NCBI GenBank assembly: GCA_021397835.1
Contig: JAJFZO010000613.1
Span: 1 to 64,000, forward strand
Reading direction: 5' to 3'
DNA from: Moringa oleifera
Taxonomy: Eukaryota; Streptophyta; Magnoliopsida; Brassicales; Moringaceae
Length of the DNA: 64,000 nucleotides
Position numbers and translations under genes: made by a program. Shown here in pieces: positions 35,150 through 47,078 of the stretch. Below the pieces are notes generated by a model, which saw only the letters and a program-made list of their open reading frames with translations, searched no databases and was not told the DNA's origin. How positions within the stretch are numbered: position 1 is the first letter of the stretch; each line of letters begins with the position of its first letter.

Positions 35150-36076
35150 GTCATACTAACTTCTACTCATCTAGCCATTATCATGAAGTATGCTGCAGGA
35201 GGAGAAACTTTTTAAGAGGATGTGCCGTGCTGGTAGACTTAGTGAGGATGTGGTAATGTAAAGAGGTGAGCATGCCATATACACTAATATACTTTATAGA
35301 ATCAAATTTCTTTGATATATATTTTATGGACACAAAATTTTATCTTTTACTCTTTAATTTTTCTATTCATTTTTAACAAGCAGGTTTTCTGTCAGCACTA
35401 ATTTTGGAAGTCATATTACCATTTAGTGGTTTGAACTTTCAACCATTATTTTTTGGTTTCATTTAACATGTTTCTTTAATTAGTTTTATTTCTCTTTCTC
35501 TTATAACCTATCTCTTTAAAATGATTTATTTCTTATAGCAAATCTACCATAGAGATCTTAAGCTAGAACATACGCTGCTGGAAGTTAGCACAACCTTTTG
35601 TTGTCAAGAAAAGTGATTTTGGGTACATAAAGGTAATCTTGAGATTATGAATGCCATTGGATTGCTTCAAAGATCAAGTTTGATAATAACCTCTTTACTT
35701 ATTGCATGTGTTGTACCCCCGACCAAAATATTAAAGAACAATCGCTCAGTGCTTCAGGTACTATCTAAAAGAGAATACGATGGCAAGGTCATGTACTTAA
35801 CTCTTTGCATCTTTCTGACATCATTTTCCTCTTTTTGCTTTTAACTGTTGTTGGATTTGTGTTTTGTATCTAATCCTCGAGATAAACTACAGGTATTTGG
35901 TCTTATGGGGTCACCTTATATGTGATGCTTGTTCGTGCTTATCCCCCTTGAGACAATTGAGTTTTGTATTCTTTGGACTTTCATATTGTTTTTGTGCATT
36001 AAGAATATGTAGAATTCTCAGTATGTTGAAATAATGAGGCTATGTTCCTACTGGTCTTGGCAACGAATACTCAATG
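35150..36076 (+). pseudogene. SnRK2: SnRK2 kinase relic P1 (exons 3-8)
   Basis: Exon remnants of an SNF1-related kinase 2 gene in native order with splice sites recognisable. Exon 3 (about 35150-35252) reads VILTSTHLAIIMKYAAGGE, then a one-base insertion, then RMCRAGRLSED. Exon 4 near 35381 is a degraded RFF.QQLIS block. Exon 5 (35539-35632) begins [14 protein letters not shown]. Exon 6 ends with VLSKREYDGK near 35786. Exon 7 near 35892 is a degraded WSCGVTLYVML block. Exon 8 keeps only its first codons (RIL.) before a rearrangement joins it to the next unit. SnRK2 kinases act in osmotic-stress and abscisic-acid signalling; this copy cannot encode one. Confidence 0.88.
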
Positions 36077-37150
36077 CTTACTAGCAAATGCTTACTTGAA
36101 TGAACCCTGTATGTGGAAGTTCTTATGGATTTGCCAGTTGTCTCAGCGGCATGTCCTTTACTTTGTTATGCTGACTTAAATATGGTGGGTTGTAGTGTGA
36201 CTATATGTTAATATTAATCTATTTAATTAGCAGTGGGTTTTCAAAATATAGTTAAATACTTTTAGAATTAGTAGCAAATTTTTGTTATAATTGTTTTAAT
36301 ATTTAAATCTTTTTCGTAGGTATGCTGTGACTTTGCACAAATTATTTGATCGGTGATGAGTTTTGGTATTATTTATTTTGAGAATTTTATCCAGCTGATA
36401 TCCACCATACTGAGAGGAGAAAGAGCGTTTTCTTGTATTAAGGTGCATGTTTCTATGTCCAAAACTCATTACATTTTATGGGCACTATTTTTATCCTTAA
36501 GCTTGTAAGAGTAAATAAGATGTTGCCAAAACGTTATAGATGAAAGCGTCTCTGGAATAACATATGTGACATTCCTACTTATAATCTTCTTGATGATGAG
36601 TTACAAAGGTCTTTTAAATGTTTGTATTTTATTCTTCTTGATCTTTTTTTTTTATATTTCATTTTTTAATGATTTTCTTATTTTTTGGTTTATTAGTTCT
36701 TTTTTTCTTATATTTGAGAGTTTTTATGTTCTATATTCTTAGATTCTCATGGATATTGTGTATATATATATTTTTTATAGATTCTCTCTTTTTCTTTGGA
36801 CTTTATTTTATTTTATGTATTTTTAATTGAATTTAGTCCATTTTGTTCCGTTTCTTTGATATTTTTTGTTGTTTACTTTTAGGATTGTATTCATTTTTTT
36901 TTTTTGTGTTTTATTTGTTATTTAGATTATTTTAATTTTTTAATTTTTTTTGTTTTACCTTCTTTTTTGAAATTCTTTTTTCTCGTATCGTACCTTTTTT
37001 TTAATAATAAAATATTTTTAGATTTTTATTATTTTTAATTTAATTTTTTGATGAATTTTCATTTTATTTTGTTTCCTTTTTTTTCATTTTTCTCCTTTAT
37101 ACTATTTTTAATGATTTTCTATTTTTTATTTTTAATATTTTTTAAAATTT

Positions 37151-38575
37151 TAAATGTAATTATACTAATATTAATGTAATGGATTGTATTAGAGCCTAAA
37201 GTTAAGCGTGTTTAAGCAGGAATAATACTAGGATGGGTGATTCTTGCAATGAAATCTTGTGTTGCACCTTTATTCTTATAAAAAATATTAACACAAAGCT
37301 AAGCGTGCTTAAGCAGGAGTAGTACTAGATGGGTGATTCCTTTTAAGAAATCCTTATCTTTCACCTTTATTTTCATAAAAAATATTTGTCTATTTTGTAT
37401 CAGAACCCAAAGTTAAGCATGCATAAGCAAGAGTAGTAGTAGATGGGTGATTCTTTTTTGGAAATCCTTGTATTGCACCTTTATTTTCATAAAAAATATT
37501 TGTCTATTTTATATCAAATTCCAAAGTTAAGCGTGCTTAAGCAATGAGTAGTACTAGATGGGTGATTCCTTCTAGGAAATCCTTGTGTTGCACCTTTATT
37601 TTTATAAAAAATATTTATTTATTTTTTGTCAAAACCCAAAGTTAAGCGTGCATAAGCAAGGAGTAGTACTAGGATGGGTGATTCCTTCTAGGAAATCCTT
37701 GTGTTGTACCTTATTTTTATAAAAAATATTTGTTTATTTTATATCAAAACCCAAAGTTAAATGTGCTCAAGTAGGAGTAGTACTAGGATGGGTGATTCCT
37801 TTTAAAAAATCCTTATGTTGCACCTTCATTTTTGTAAAATATATTTAGCTATTTTATTATTCTTGATTTATTTTATTCATATTTTTTAAATTTTATTTTA
37901 TTTTTTTTTTATATTTTTCTCCATTATGCTATTCTTTTTTTTATAATTATTTTTTTTTGGATTCTTGAGTGCGATCATAGCAATAGCAATGCATCAATCC
38001 ACCCAGAACTTCGACATTAAGTGTGCTTCAATGAGAGTAGCATTACAGATTTTTTCTTTTGAAATCAAACAAATTTTAGATTTTATTATTATTTATTTAT
38101 TTTAATTTTATTTTTCAATCATGTTTTATTTTTTATTTTATTTTATTGCCCACCATGCTCTTTTTTTTATGATTTTCAATACTTTTTGAACAGTATTGAT
38201 GCATCAAATCCCTAAGCATGCTTGGGTGGGAGTAGTACTAAGTTGGGTGGTTCCTCTTGAGAAATCATCATCTTACTACATCCTTCTTTCTTTTTTGATA
38301 ATTTTTTTTTAAATTTTATTATTGTTCATTTATTTTTTTTCCTTTTAATAATCTTTTGTTTTAATTTAATTTAATTTAATTTTTTTTTGCATTTATCTCC
38401 ATTACAGTTTGTTTTTTTATGATTTTTTATTTTTTAATAATTTTTGGATTTTTAAGTGCAATCATACCGATGCTAATGCACTAGGTTCTGTCAGAACTCC
38501 AAATTTAAATATGCTTGGACAAGAGTAATACGTGGATGGGTGATTTCTGAGAAATCCCCTTGTTCTTATTTGTAA
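37151..38575 (+). repeat. 5S rRNA-derived tandem block 2 (9 boxes)
   Basis: Same layout as block 1: a full-length box at 37151-37270, then truncated boxes with cores near 37292, 37407, 37521, 37635 and 37750 (one fewer than block 1), then long-spaced boxes at 37969, 38194 and 38456. The box at 37969 is cut short after its gtagcatta element and joined to T-rich DNA. The box at 38456 keeps the most complete 5S internal region (tcagaactccaaatttaa, then cttggacaagagtaat). Confidence 0.87.
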
Positions 38576-39567
38576 TAAAATGTCTTTGGAAATTTATTGT
38601 TTTTTTATTTTTTTATTTTTTATTTTGATGATCATTTGTTTTGTTTGTCTTGAAATTTTTTCCATTGCCCTTTTTTGCCTAAAATTTTTTGAGAATTTTA
38701 TCTAGTTGATAAGTGATACGTTATTAAAAGGCATGTTTTGACTTTGCACTAGTTATTGGATTAGTGATAAGTTTTGATAGTGTTCCTTTTGAGAATTTTA
38801 TCTAGTTGATATCCAACATATTAGCTAGACAAAGATGCATCATGGTATGAATAACGAGGAAGTTGCTAGCTTTGAGAAAGGAAGATGCTACTACTGTGTT
38901 TGCTGGTGACATTAGCTCAATAATGGACACTCTGAAACTCTTTCATCACATCTTCATCGCATCTTTACTCTAAGGATGTGCAGAAGAATCAAGAACAGCA
39001 CTAGGTCAGCAACAAACGATGGCATGTGCTGATTGCCTTGGGAACTGGGTATTGCTGACATTGCCAAAGTGAGGTGTACATGAGGGCCAAATCTACTGAT
39101 ATAATTCCTTGTGAAAAAGAAGAATATGCAGACGATCTGTGGGTAGTAATTATATCACTGGTCAAATTTTTAAAGCCTTCTATTACCAAGCCTGATTCTG
39201 TAAGACCCAAAGTTAATTTAATAGCACTTAGCTTACTTTGTATGATTTTTCACATATTCTTACGAATGGATATGTCACTTTGTAACTTTCATCTGATTTA
39301 CAGGTGGATGCCTTAGATATGTAGTCAATTTAAATAACTAATCCTTGCTCTCATTATCATCATTGATAACAAAAGATTTTTGTCTTGTAGGCAAAGCAAA
39401 GAACTTCGCCACATCTGATTTTTTCATCCATTTGGAAGGGACTCAAGGCATATTGCTTGTGCAAAACAAGTATTAGACCTAAAATTCCTGGCATTTTCTT
39501 CAAATCTTATTTTTGTAGTAGGATATGGTATCCACTTTTCTAATTATTGGTTCTTTCTACATCTCAA

Positions 39568-39736
39568 CTCATCTTATATGTGATGCTTGTTCGTGCTTAT
39601 CCCCTTAAAGACAATTGAATTTTGTATTCTTTAGACTCTTATACTCCTTTTTCTTGCATTAAGAATAGGTAGAATTCTTAGTATGTCAAAATAATGAGAC
39701 AATGTTCCTACTGGTCTTGGAAGCGGATACTCAATG
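39568..39736 (+). pseudogene. SnRK2: SnRK2 relic P2 (exon 7 tail and exon 8 start only)
   Basis: Because of the internal deletion in unit 2 only the cttatatgtgatgcttgttcg part of exon 7 and the first bases of exon 8 (ggatactcaatg) remain, ending at the same exon 8 junction as P1. Confidence 0.75.
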
Positions 39737-42700
39737 CTTACTAGCAAATGCTTACTTGAATGAACCCTGTATGTAGAAGTTCTTATGGATTTGTTAGTTG
39801 TCTTAGCAGCACGTCCTTTACTTTGTTATGTTGACTTAATCATGGTGGGTTGCAGTGTGACTATATGTTAATATTAATCTATTTAATTAGCTGTAGGCTT
39901 TCAAAATACAGTTAAATACTTCTATAATTAGTAGCAACTTTTTGTTATAATTGTTTTAATATTTAAATCTTTTTCGTAGGTATGCTGTGACTTTACGCAC
40001 AAATTATTTGATTGGTGATGAGTTTTGATATTATTCACTTTGAGAATTATATCCGATTGATATCCACCATACTGAGAAGAGAAAGAGTGTCTTCCTGTAT
40101 TAAGGTGCATGTTTCTTTGTCCAAAACTCATTACATTTTATGGGCACTATTTTTATCCTTAGGCTTGTTAGAGTAAATAAGATGTTGCCAAAACGATATA
40201 AATGGAAACGTTTCTAGAATAACATATGTGACATTCCTACTTATAATCTTTTTTATGATGACTTACAAAGGTCTTTTAAACGTTTGTGTTTTATTTTCTT
40301 CTTAATCTTTTTTTTTTGATATTTTATTTTTCTATGATTTTGTTATTTTTCTTGATTTATTAATTCTTTTTTCTTATATTTTAGATTTTTTATGTTCCAT
40401 ATCCATGGATTCTCATGGATATTGTGTATATAAATATATATATATATATATATATTTTATAGATTTTCTCTTTTTTTTGGACTTTTTTTATTTTATGTAA
40501 TTTTAATTGAATTTAGTCTATTTTGTTTCGTTTCCTTGATATTTTTTGTTGTTTACTTTTAGGATTTTATTCATTTTTTTGTGTTTTATCTGTTATTTAG
40601 ATTATTTTAATTTTTTAATTTTTTGTTTTACCTTATTTTTTTAAATTCTTTTTTTTTGTATCGCATCTTTTTTTTATTATAAAATATTTTTTGATTTTTC
40701 TTTAATTTTTAATTTTATTTTTTGATGATCTTTCATTTTCTTTTCTTTTCTTTTTTTTTTTTTTGCATTTTTCTCCTTTATATTTTTTTATGATTTTTTA
40801 TTTTTAATATTTTTTAAAATTTTAAATACGATTATACCAACATTATGTAATAGATTGTATTAGAAGCCAAAGTGAAGCTTGTTTAAGCAGGAATAGTACT
40901 GGGATGGGTGATTCTTTCTAGGAAATCTTATGTTGAACCTTTATTCTTATAAAAAATATTAACCCAAAGCTAAGCGTGCTTAAGCAGGAGTAGTATTAGA
41001 TGGGTGATTCCTTCTAAGAAATTCTTGTCTTGCACCTTTATTTTTATAAAGAATATTTGTCTATTTTGTATCAGAACCCAAAGTTGAGCATGCATAAGCA
41101 GGAGTAGTACTAGGATGGGTGATTCCTTCTATGAAATCTTTGTGTTGAGCTTTTATTTTCATAAAAAAAAATTGATCTATTTTATATCAAAACCCAAAGT
41201 TAAGCGTGCTTAAGTAAGAGTAGTATTAGATGGGTCATTGTTTCTAGGAAATCCTTGTGTTGTATCTTTATTTTTATAAAAAATATTTATCTATTTTTTA
41301 TCAGAACACAAAGTTAAGCATGCATGAGCAAGGAGTAGTACTAAGATGGGTGATTCCTTTTAGGAAATCCCTGTGTTGCACCTTATTTTTATAAAAAATA
41401 TTTGTTTATTTTGTATTACAACCCAAAGTTAAGTGTGCTTAAGCAGGAGTAGTACTAGGATGGGTGATTCCTTTTAGAAAATCCTTGTGTTGCACCTTTA
41501 TTTTTGTAAAAAAATATTTATTTATTTTATTATTCTTGATTTATTTTATTCATATTTTAAATTTTATTTTATTTTATTTTATATTTTTCTCCATTATGCT
41601 ATTCCCTTATATATATATTTTGGATTCTTGAGTGCGATCATAGCAATACTAATGCATCGATCCAACCAGAACTTTGACATTAAGTATACTTCAGTGAGAG
41701 TAGCATTAAGATGGGTGATTCATCTTAGAAAATCCTCGTATTACAGATTTTTTCTTTTGATCAAACAAATTTTAAATTTTATTATTATTTATTTTATTTT
41801 AATTGTGTTTTTCAATCATCTTTTATTTTTTATTTTATTTTATTGCCCATCATGTTCTTTTCTTATGATTTTATTTTTTAATTTTCAATACTTTTTGAAC
41901 AGTACTGATGCATCAGAACCCTAAGCATACTTTCATGGGAGTAGTACTAAGTTGGGTGGTTACTCTTGAGAAATCCTCATCTTGCTGCATCCCTCTTTCT
42001 TTTCTGATAAAAAATATTTGTTTAAATTTTATTATCGTTGATTTAATTTTTTCTTCCTTTTAATAATCTTTCGTTTTAATTTAATGTAATTTAATTTTTT
42101 TTGTATCTATCTCCATTACACATTTTTTTTTTCTTATGAATTTTTTATTTTTTTAATAATTTTTAAATTTTTAGGTGCGATCATACCGATGGTAATGCAT
42201 TAGGTTCTGTCAAAATTCCAAATTTAAACATGTTTGGGCAAGAGTAGTACGTGGATGGGTGATTTCTGAGAAATCCCATTATTGTACCTATTTGTAATAA
42301 AATATCTTTCAAAATTTATTGTTTTTTTTAAAATTTTTTTCTCTTTTTTTGTTTTGATGATCATTTGTTTTATTTGTTTTGAATTTTTCTCTATTGTTCT
42401 TTTTTGTCTAAAATTTTTAAGAATTTTATCCAGTTGATAAGTGATTCGTTATTGAAAGACAAGCTTTGACTTTGCACTAGTTATTGAATTAGTGATAAGT
42501 TTTGATAGTATTCCTTTTGAGAATTTTATCGAGTATCCACCATATTAAGCGAGATAAAGATGCATCATGGTATGAATAATGAGGAAGTTACTAGCTTTAA
42601 GAAGGGAAGATGCTACTATTGTGATTGTTGGTGAATTAGCTCAACAATGGACTGAACTCTTTCATCATATCTTTACTCTAAGGATGTGCAAAAGAATTAG

Positions 42701-44640
42701 GAACTGCAGTGGGTCAGCAGCAAAAGACGGTATGTGCTAATTGCCTTGGGAACTGGGTATTGCTGACATTACCAAAGTGAGGCGTACATGAGGGCCAAAT
42801 CTATTGATATAATTCCTTGTGAAAAAGAAGAATATACAGATGATTTGTGGGTAGTAATTACTTCACTGGTCAAATTTTTAAAGCCTTCCACTACCAAGCC
42901 TGATTCTGTAAGACCCAAAGTTAATTTAATAGCTCTTAGCTTACTTTGTATGATTTTTCACATATACTTGCAAATGGATATGTCACTTCGTATTTTTCAT
43001 CTGATTTACGGATGGATGCCTTAGATATGTAGTCAATTTAAATAACTAATCCCTGCTATCATTATCATCATTGATAACAAAAGATTTCTGTCTTGTTGGC
43101 AAAGCAAAGAACTTCACCACACCTGATTTTTTCATCCATTTGGAAGGGACTCAAGGCATATTGCTTGTGCAAAACAAGTATTAGATCTAAACTTTCTAGT
43201 ATTTTCTTCAAAGCTTATTTTTGTAGTAGGGTATGGTATTTACTTTTCTAATCATTGGTTCCTTCTATATCTCAACTCATTGATGCATCTTATGTGTCAT
43301 AAATAACCATATAATATGTTGAAAATCTGTATCATGTTTGCTTGCAGATTTTCTACTTACCTTATAATCTACCGATCTATATTTACATTTTTTTGCTTTA
43401 CTATAAACTTTTGCAGTGATATTTCATTCTATTAAACCACATATTTGGTTATGGGCATTTAGATATGCATAAGTTTTTACTAAGCATGTATCATCCATAG
43501 GCAAATGGTTTGATTTCGATGGTACTTCAACATAAGAAAACATGGTGCATGTAAGGTGTGTAAAAGTTTCTTCTATATGGTTTAAGTGTTATGTTTTTTT
43601 TTTTTTTTTTTTGTGATTCAGCTAAACAACTTAGTCCTCTAGTGATTAGTTTCATTTTCTTCTATGTGGAATATGGAATATAGAGGAAAGAAAAAACTTA
43701 CACTGTGATTTTGTTCGTATAAGTCATACTAACTTCTACTCATCTAGCCGTTATCATGAAGTATGCTGCAGGAGGAGAAACTTTTTGAGAGGATGTGCAG
43801 TGCTGGTAGACTTAGTAAGGATGTGGTAATGTAAAGAGGTGAGCATGCTGTATACACCAATTTACTTTATAAAATCAAATTTCTTTGATATATATTTTAT
43901 GGATGCGAAATTTTACTCTTTTACTCTTTAATTTTTGCATTCATTTTCAATAAGTAGGTTTTTTGTCAGCACTAATTTCGGAAGTCATATTGCCATTCAA
44001 TGGTTTGAACTTTAACCATTACTTGTTGGTTTCATTTAACATTTCTCTTTAATTAGTTTTATTTCTCTTTCTCTTATAATCTGTCTCTTTTAAACAATTT
44101 ATTTCTTTTAGCAAATCTACCATAGAGATCTTAAGCTAGAACATACCCTGCTGGATGGTAGCACAACCCTTTTTGTCAAGAAAAGTGATTTTGGGTACAT
44201 GAAGGTAATCTTGAGATTATGAATGCCATTGGATTGCATCAAAGATCAAGTTTAATGATAACCTATTTACTTATTGCATGTGTTGCACCCCTGACCAAAA
44301 TATTGAAAAACAATAGCTCAGTGCCTGAGGTATTATCTAAAAGAGAAATAGATGGCAAGGTCATGTACTTAACTATTTGCATCTTTCTGACGTCATTTTC
44401 CTCTTTTTGTTTTTACTTGTTGTTTGATTTCTGTTTTGTATCTAATCCTCAAGATAAATTACAGATATTTGGTCTTGTGGGGTCATTTTATATGTGATGC
44501 TTATTCGTGCTTATACCTTGAAGACAATTGGGTTTTGTATTCTTTAGACTCTCATACTCCTTTCCTGCATTAAGAATAGGTAGAATTCTCAGTATGTTGA
44601 AATAATGAGACTATGTTCCTATTGGTCTTGGCAACAGATA
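39737..44640 (+). repeat. Compound tandem unit 3
   Basis: Third copy with full order: leader, T-rich DNA (about 40280-40820, with a (TA)n run at about 40433-40455), 5S-derived block (40828-42290), unknown modules, then SnRK2 exons. Unlike units 1 and 2 it is not cut inside SnRK2 exon 8 but continues into exon 9 (to 45325), so it preserves the ancestral right-hand continuation. Confidence 0.85.
40828..42290 (+). repeat. 5S rRNA-derived tandem block 3 (9 boxes)
   Basis: Full-length box at about 40828-40943, truncated boxes with cores near 40963, 41077, 41193, 41308 and 41422 at 114-116 bp period, and long-spaced boxes at 41632, 41902 and 42175. Box number matches block 2, indicating that the extra truncated box in block 1 (boxes 3 and 4 there are nearly identical) is a later local gain. 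Confidence 0.87.
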
Positions 44641-45325
44641 CTTAATGTTCATTACGCAATCCCAGATTTTTTTTGAATTTGTGTGGAGTGCAACCATCTT
44701 TTGTTTTGGATCATTGCTGCAAATTCTAAAAAGGTAATTTTATCTCTTGGCTTGTATAGATGAGTAGGAGCTTGACTACTAGTTTATCTAAAATCAAAGA
44801 AGAAAGTATAAAACTAAACTCAATTAGGTTAGTATACTTAGACATCAAAGAACAGACTTTACCCAGAACTATCTAAAAGCAAACATTTGGAATAGAAGTA
44901 ATAAGAACTCACTTATTATGGGTAATAAGATAAGAATTTATCGAAGTTCAAATGTGAGGCATGATTATTTCTTTTGAAAACAATTAGTACTAACTAGTAA
45001 ACGATCGAAAGGGTATTGCAACATATTTAGACGAATTAAACTCTCCTTTTGGAGAGAATTACTATCCATAAAATAAAATTCATTCAAGGTTCTTAAAGAG
45101 CTTGACTAAAGAGCTAACAAAAGGGAAAGTTGGGAGAGTGATGGTGTAAAAAACCCGTCCGAAAGCATTGAAGAAGTGTTGTGAGTAATACAAGCAGCAA
45201 GGAAGGCTATTGAGATCCTAAAACTTATGGGATTTCGTGGGAAGTAGCATGGATCTTGATGACTTGGACGGTATATAGATCTCAAAAATATAGGCAAAAG
45301 TGGTAATTTTGTCTGTCCACTATGA
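43722..45325 (+). pseudogene. SnRK2: SnRK2 kinase relic P3 (exons 3-9)
   Basis: Exon 3 near 43722 reads VILTSTHLAVIMKYAAGGE before the same one-base insertion as P1. Exon 5 near 44112 reads [15 protein letters not shown]. Exon 6 ends near 44361 with VLSKREIDGK. Exon 7 starts near 44463 and exon 8 near 44632 (YAIPDF-like, then VECN.LL). Exon 9 (45055-45325) has RITIHKIK, FLKSLTKELT, NPSESIEEVL, MDLDDLD and a frame-shifted C-terminus ending with a stop at the native position. It covers the kinase domain from the end of the N-lobe through the acidic C-terminal tail. Exons 1-2 (with the ATP-binding glycine loop) were not found upstream. Confidence 0.88.
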
Positions 45326-47078
45326 GTAGTAACATATAAACAACTTGTATTTTGCTTAGTTACAAACTACATTTTCTGCTAACTTTTTATGCAAGAAGAA
45401 GAGTAAATAATTTCTCCCTACAATCCTTTTCTTACAAGTTGTTATATAGATACTATAGAGCAAGCTTGAGACTAATGCTTCTTTTGACATCAATGTTGCA
45501 AAGGCTCTAAGTGCAATCATGATTAAGGACTAATTCTCAATGGCAGAAAAAATTGCAGTATCCAAACAAAGACGGATTGCTTCTTTGGTTGTTATAGGTA
45601 TGGATTCCTACACGAGGCTTATCTTTTTATTGTTAAACCTTCATTACTATAGGATTTTTTTTTTTAACTTTTTCATATTTTCTTTACTTTGCTAGTTTTT
45701 TTGATTCCCACATGCGGGCTTATCTTTTTATTGTTTTTTTTTTCTTACCCTTAATTTCATTTTTTTAAATGTTTCTTAAGATATGATAAGTTACAAGCTC
45801 CATTTTTTTTTTTGGTTAGAGAATCTTAATTCTTATTGTTTAGCATTAATTCTATGTTCTTGTAACTTGTATATCTGACTGCTCATTTGCTTAGGTGGAG
45901 CTAATTATAGGAAGCTGCAATGACTTAAGTCACAGCATACTGTGCTTACATGCCAATTAGTAAAACTTGCCCTCCGATGTGTGGAAGCCAGTGTTAATTG
46001 TAAGCTTACTTTATTTTCCAAGAACCTCATTATCCATTGATTAATTCTTTTCCAGCAGCTCTCTTTATTGTTAGTCTTGATCGTGTTAGAGGACATATAG
46101 TAATAGTAGCATATTTTCATTAGCAATAGGTGACAAATCAATATTGGTTGCTGTTGATAGTGTTGACGGTGCCAAAATGAGAGGTATATGATGGTCAAAT
46201 CTATTCATATAATTCCTTCTGAAAGAGAAGAATATGCAGATGATGGGTAGGCAGCAATTTTTTTCACTAATTAAATTTTTACTACTTTTCACCATCAAGC
46301 CTGATTCCTAAGACGCAAAGTTGATTCATTAGCTCTTAGTTTATTTTGCATGATTTTCTACTTATACTTGCAAATGGAGATGTCATTTTGTATTTTTCAT
46401 CTGATTTATGGATAAATGCCCTAGATATGTAAGCAATTTAAATAACTAACCTTGCTTTTTTTTTTTTTTTATCATCATTGATAACAAAAGATTTCTATCG
46501 TGCAAGGAAAGCAATAAAATTCGTCCCCTCCTGATTTTTCCATCTACTTAGAAGGGACTCAAGGGATATTGCTTGTGCAAAATAAATATTAGACCTAAAC
46601 TTCTTGGCATTTTCTTCATATTTTATTTTTTTAGTGGGATATAGTATTTACTTTTCCTCATTATTGGTCTCTTTCCACATTTTAACTCATTTATGCATCT
46701 TATATGTCATAAATAACCACATAACATGTTGACAATTCGCATCATGTTTGTTTGTGGATTTTTTTGACTTACCTTATAATCTACTTGTTTATACTTACAT
46801 TTTTTACTTTACTATTTTTGGTTAACTAGGCCTTTGGATGTGTTTAACTTTTTGTTGAACATGCATCACCTGTAGGCAAATGGTTTGATTTTGATGGTAC
46901 CTCAATATAAGAAAACATGGTGCATGTCATGTCTCTAGAAGTTTCTTCTAGATGGTTTAAGTGTTATATATATATTGATTCAACTAGACAACTTAGTCCT
47001 TTAGTAGTTAGTTTTGTTTTCTTTTATATGAAATAGAGAGGAAAGAGGATATCATACACTAAGATCTTATTCTTGCAA

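Larger units (their letters stand above)
31063..36076 (+). repeat. Compound tandem unit 1 (5S-derived block + SnRK2 relic)
   Basis: This unit of 5.01 kb begins with cttactagtaaatgcttacttg and ends where the same phrase starts again at 36077. Internal order: a 240 bp conserved leader with gatgttgccaaaacg, T-rich DNA (about 31610-32110), the 5S-derived block (32126-33695), a second leader, an exon-like module of unknown identity (about 33950-34440), another unknown module (about 34900-34970), and SnRK2 exons 3-8 remnants (35150-36076). The right-hand boundary lies inside SnRK2 exon 8. Confidence 0.85.
36077..39736 (+). repeat. Compound tandem unit 2, internally deleted
   Basis: Same order as unit 1 over its whole length, but 3.66 kb because about 1.2 kb is missing: sequence passes directly from the ctcaactcat phrase (39570) to cttatatgtgatgc, skipping the unit 1 interval from about 34695 to 35910 that carries SnRK2 exons 3-6. 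Short similarity (cttat.tgtg) at both deletion edges points to a microhomology or slippage deletion. Confidence 0.85.

Noticed and set aside
41487..41924. 145-codon open frame in compound unit 3
   Set aside because: It is a translation of T-rich spacer and 5S-derived boxes; the equivalent frame in unit 1 is only partly open and in unit 2 it is interrupted.
32126..42290. Functional 5S rRNA genes or a true 5S rDNA locus
   Set aside because: Most boxes lack the first 40 nt, all carry substitutions in the box C region, and spacers do not resemble a homogeneous rDNA unit. Called 5S-derived repeats instead.
32126..42290. Cassandra-type TRIM retrotransposon LTRs, which also carry 5S-like promoter sequence
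   Set aside because: Cassandra has one 5S-like region per LTR and an adjacent primer-binding site. Here many boxes lie head to tail at 115 bp with no LTR pair or primer-binding site seen. A database comparison would settle it.
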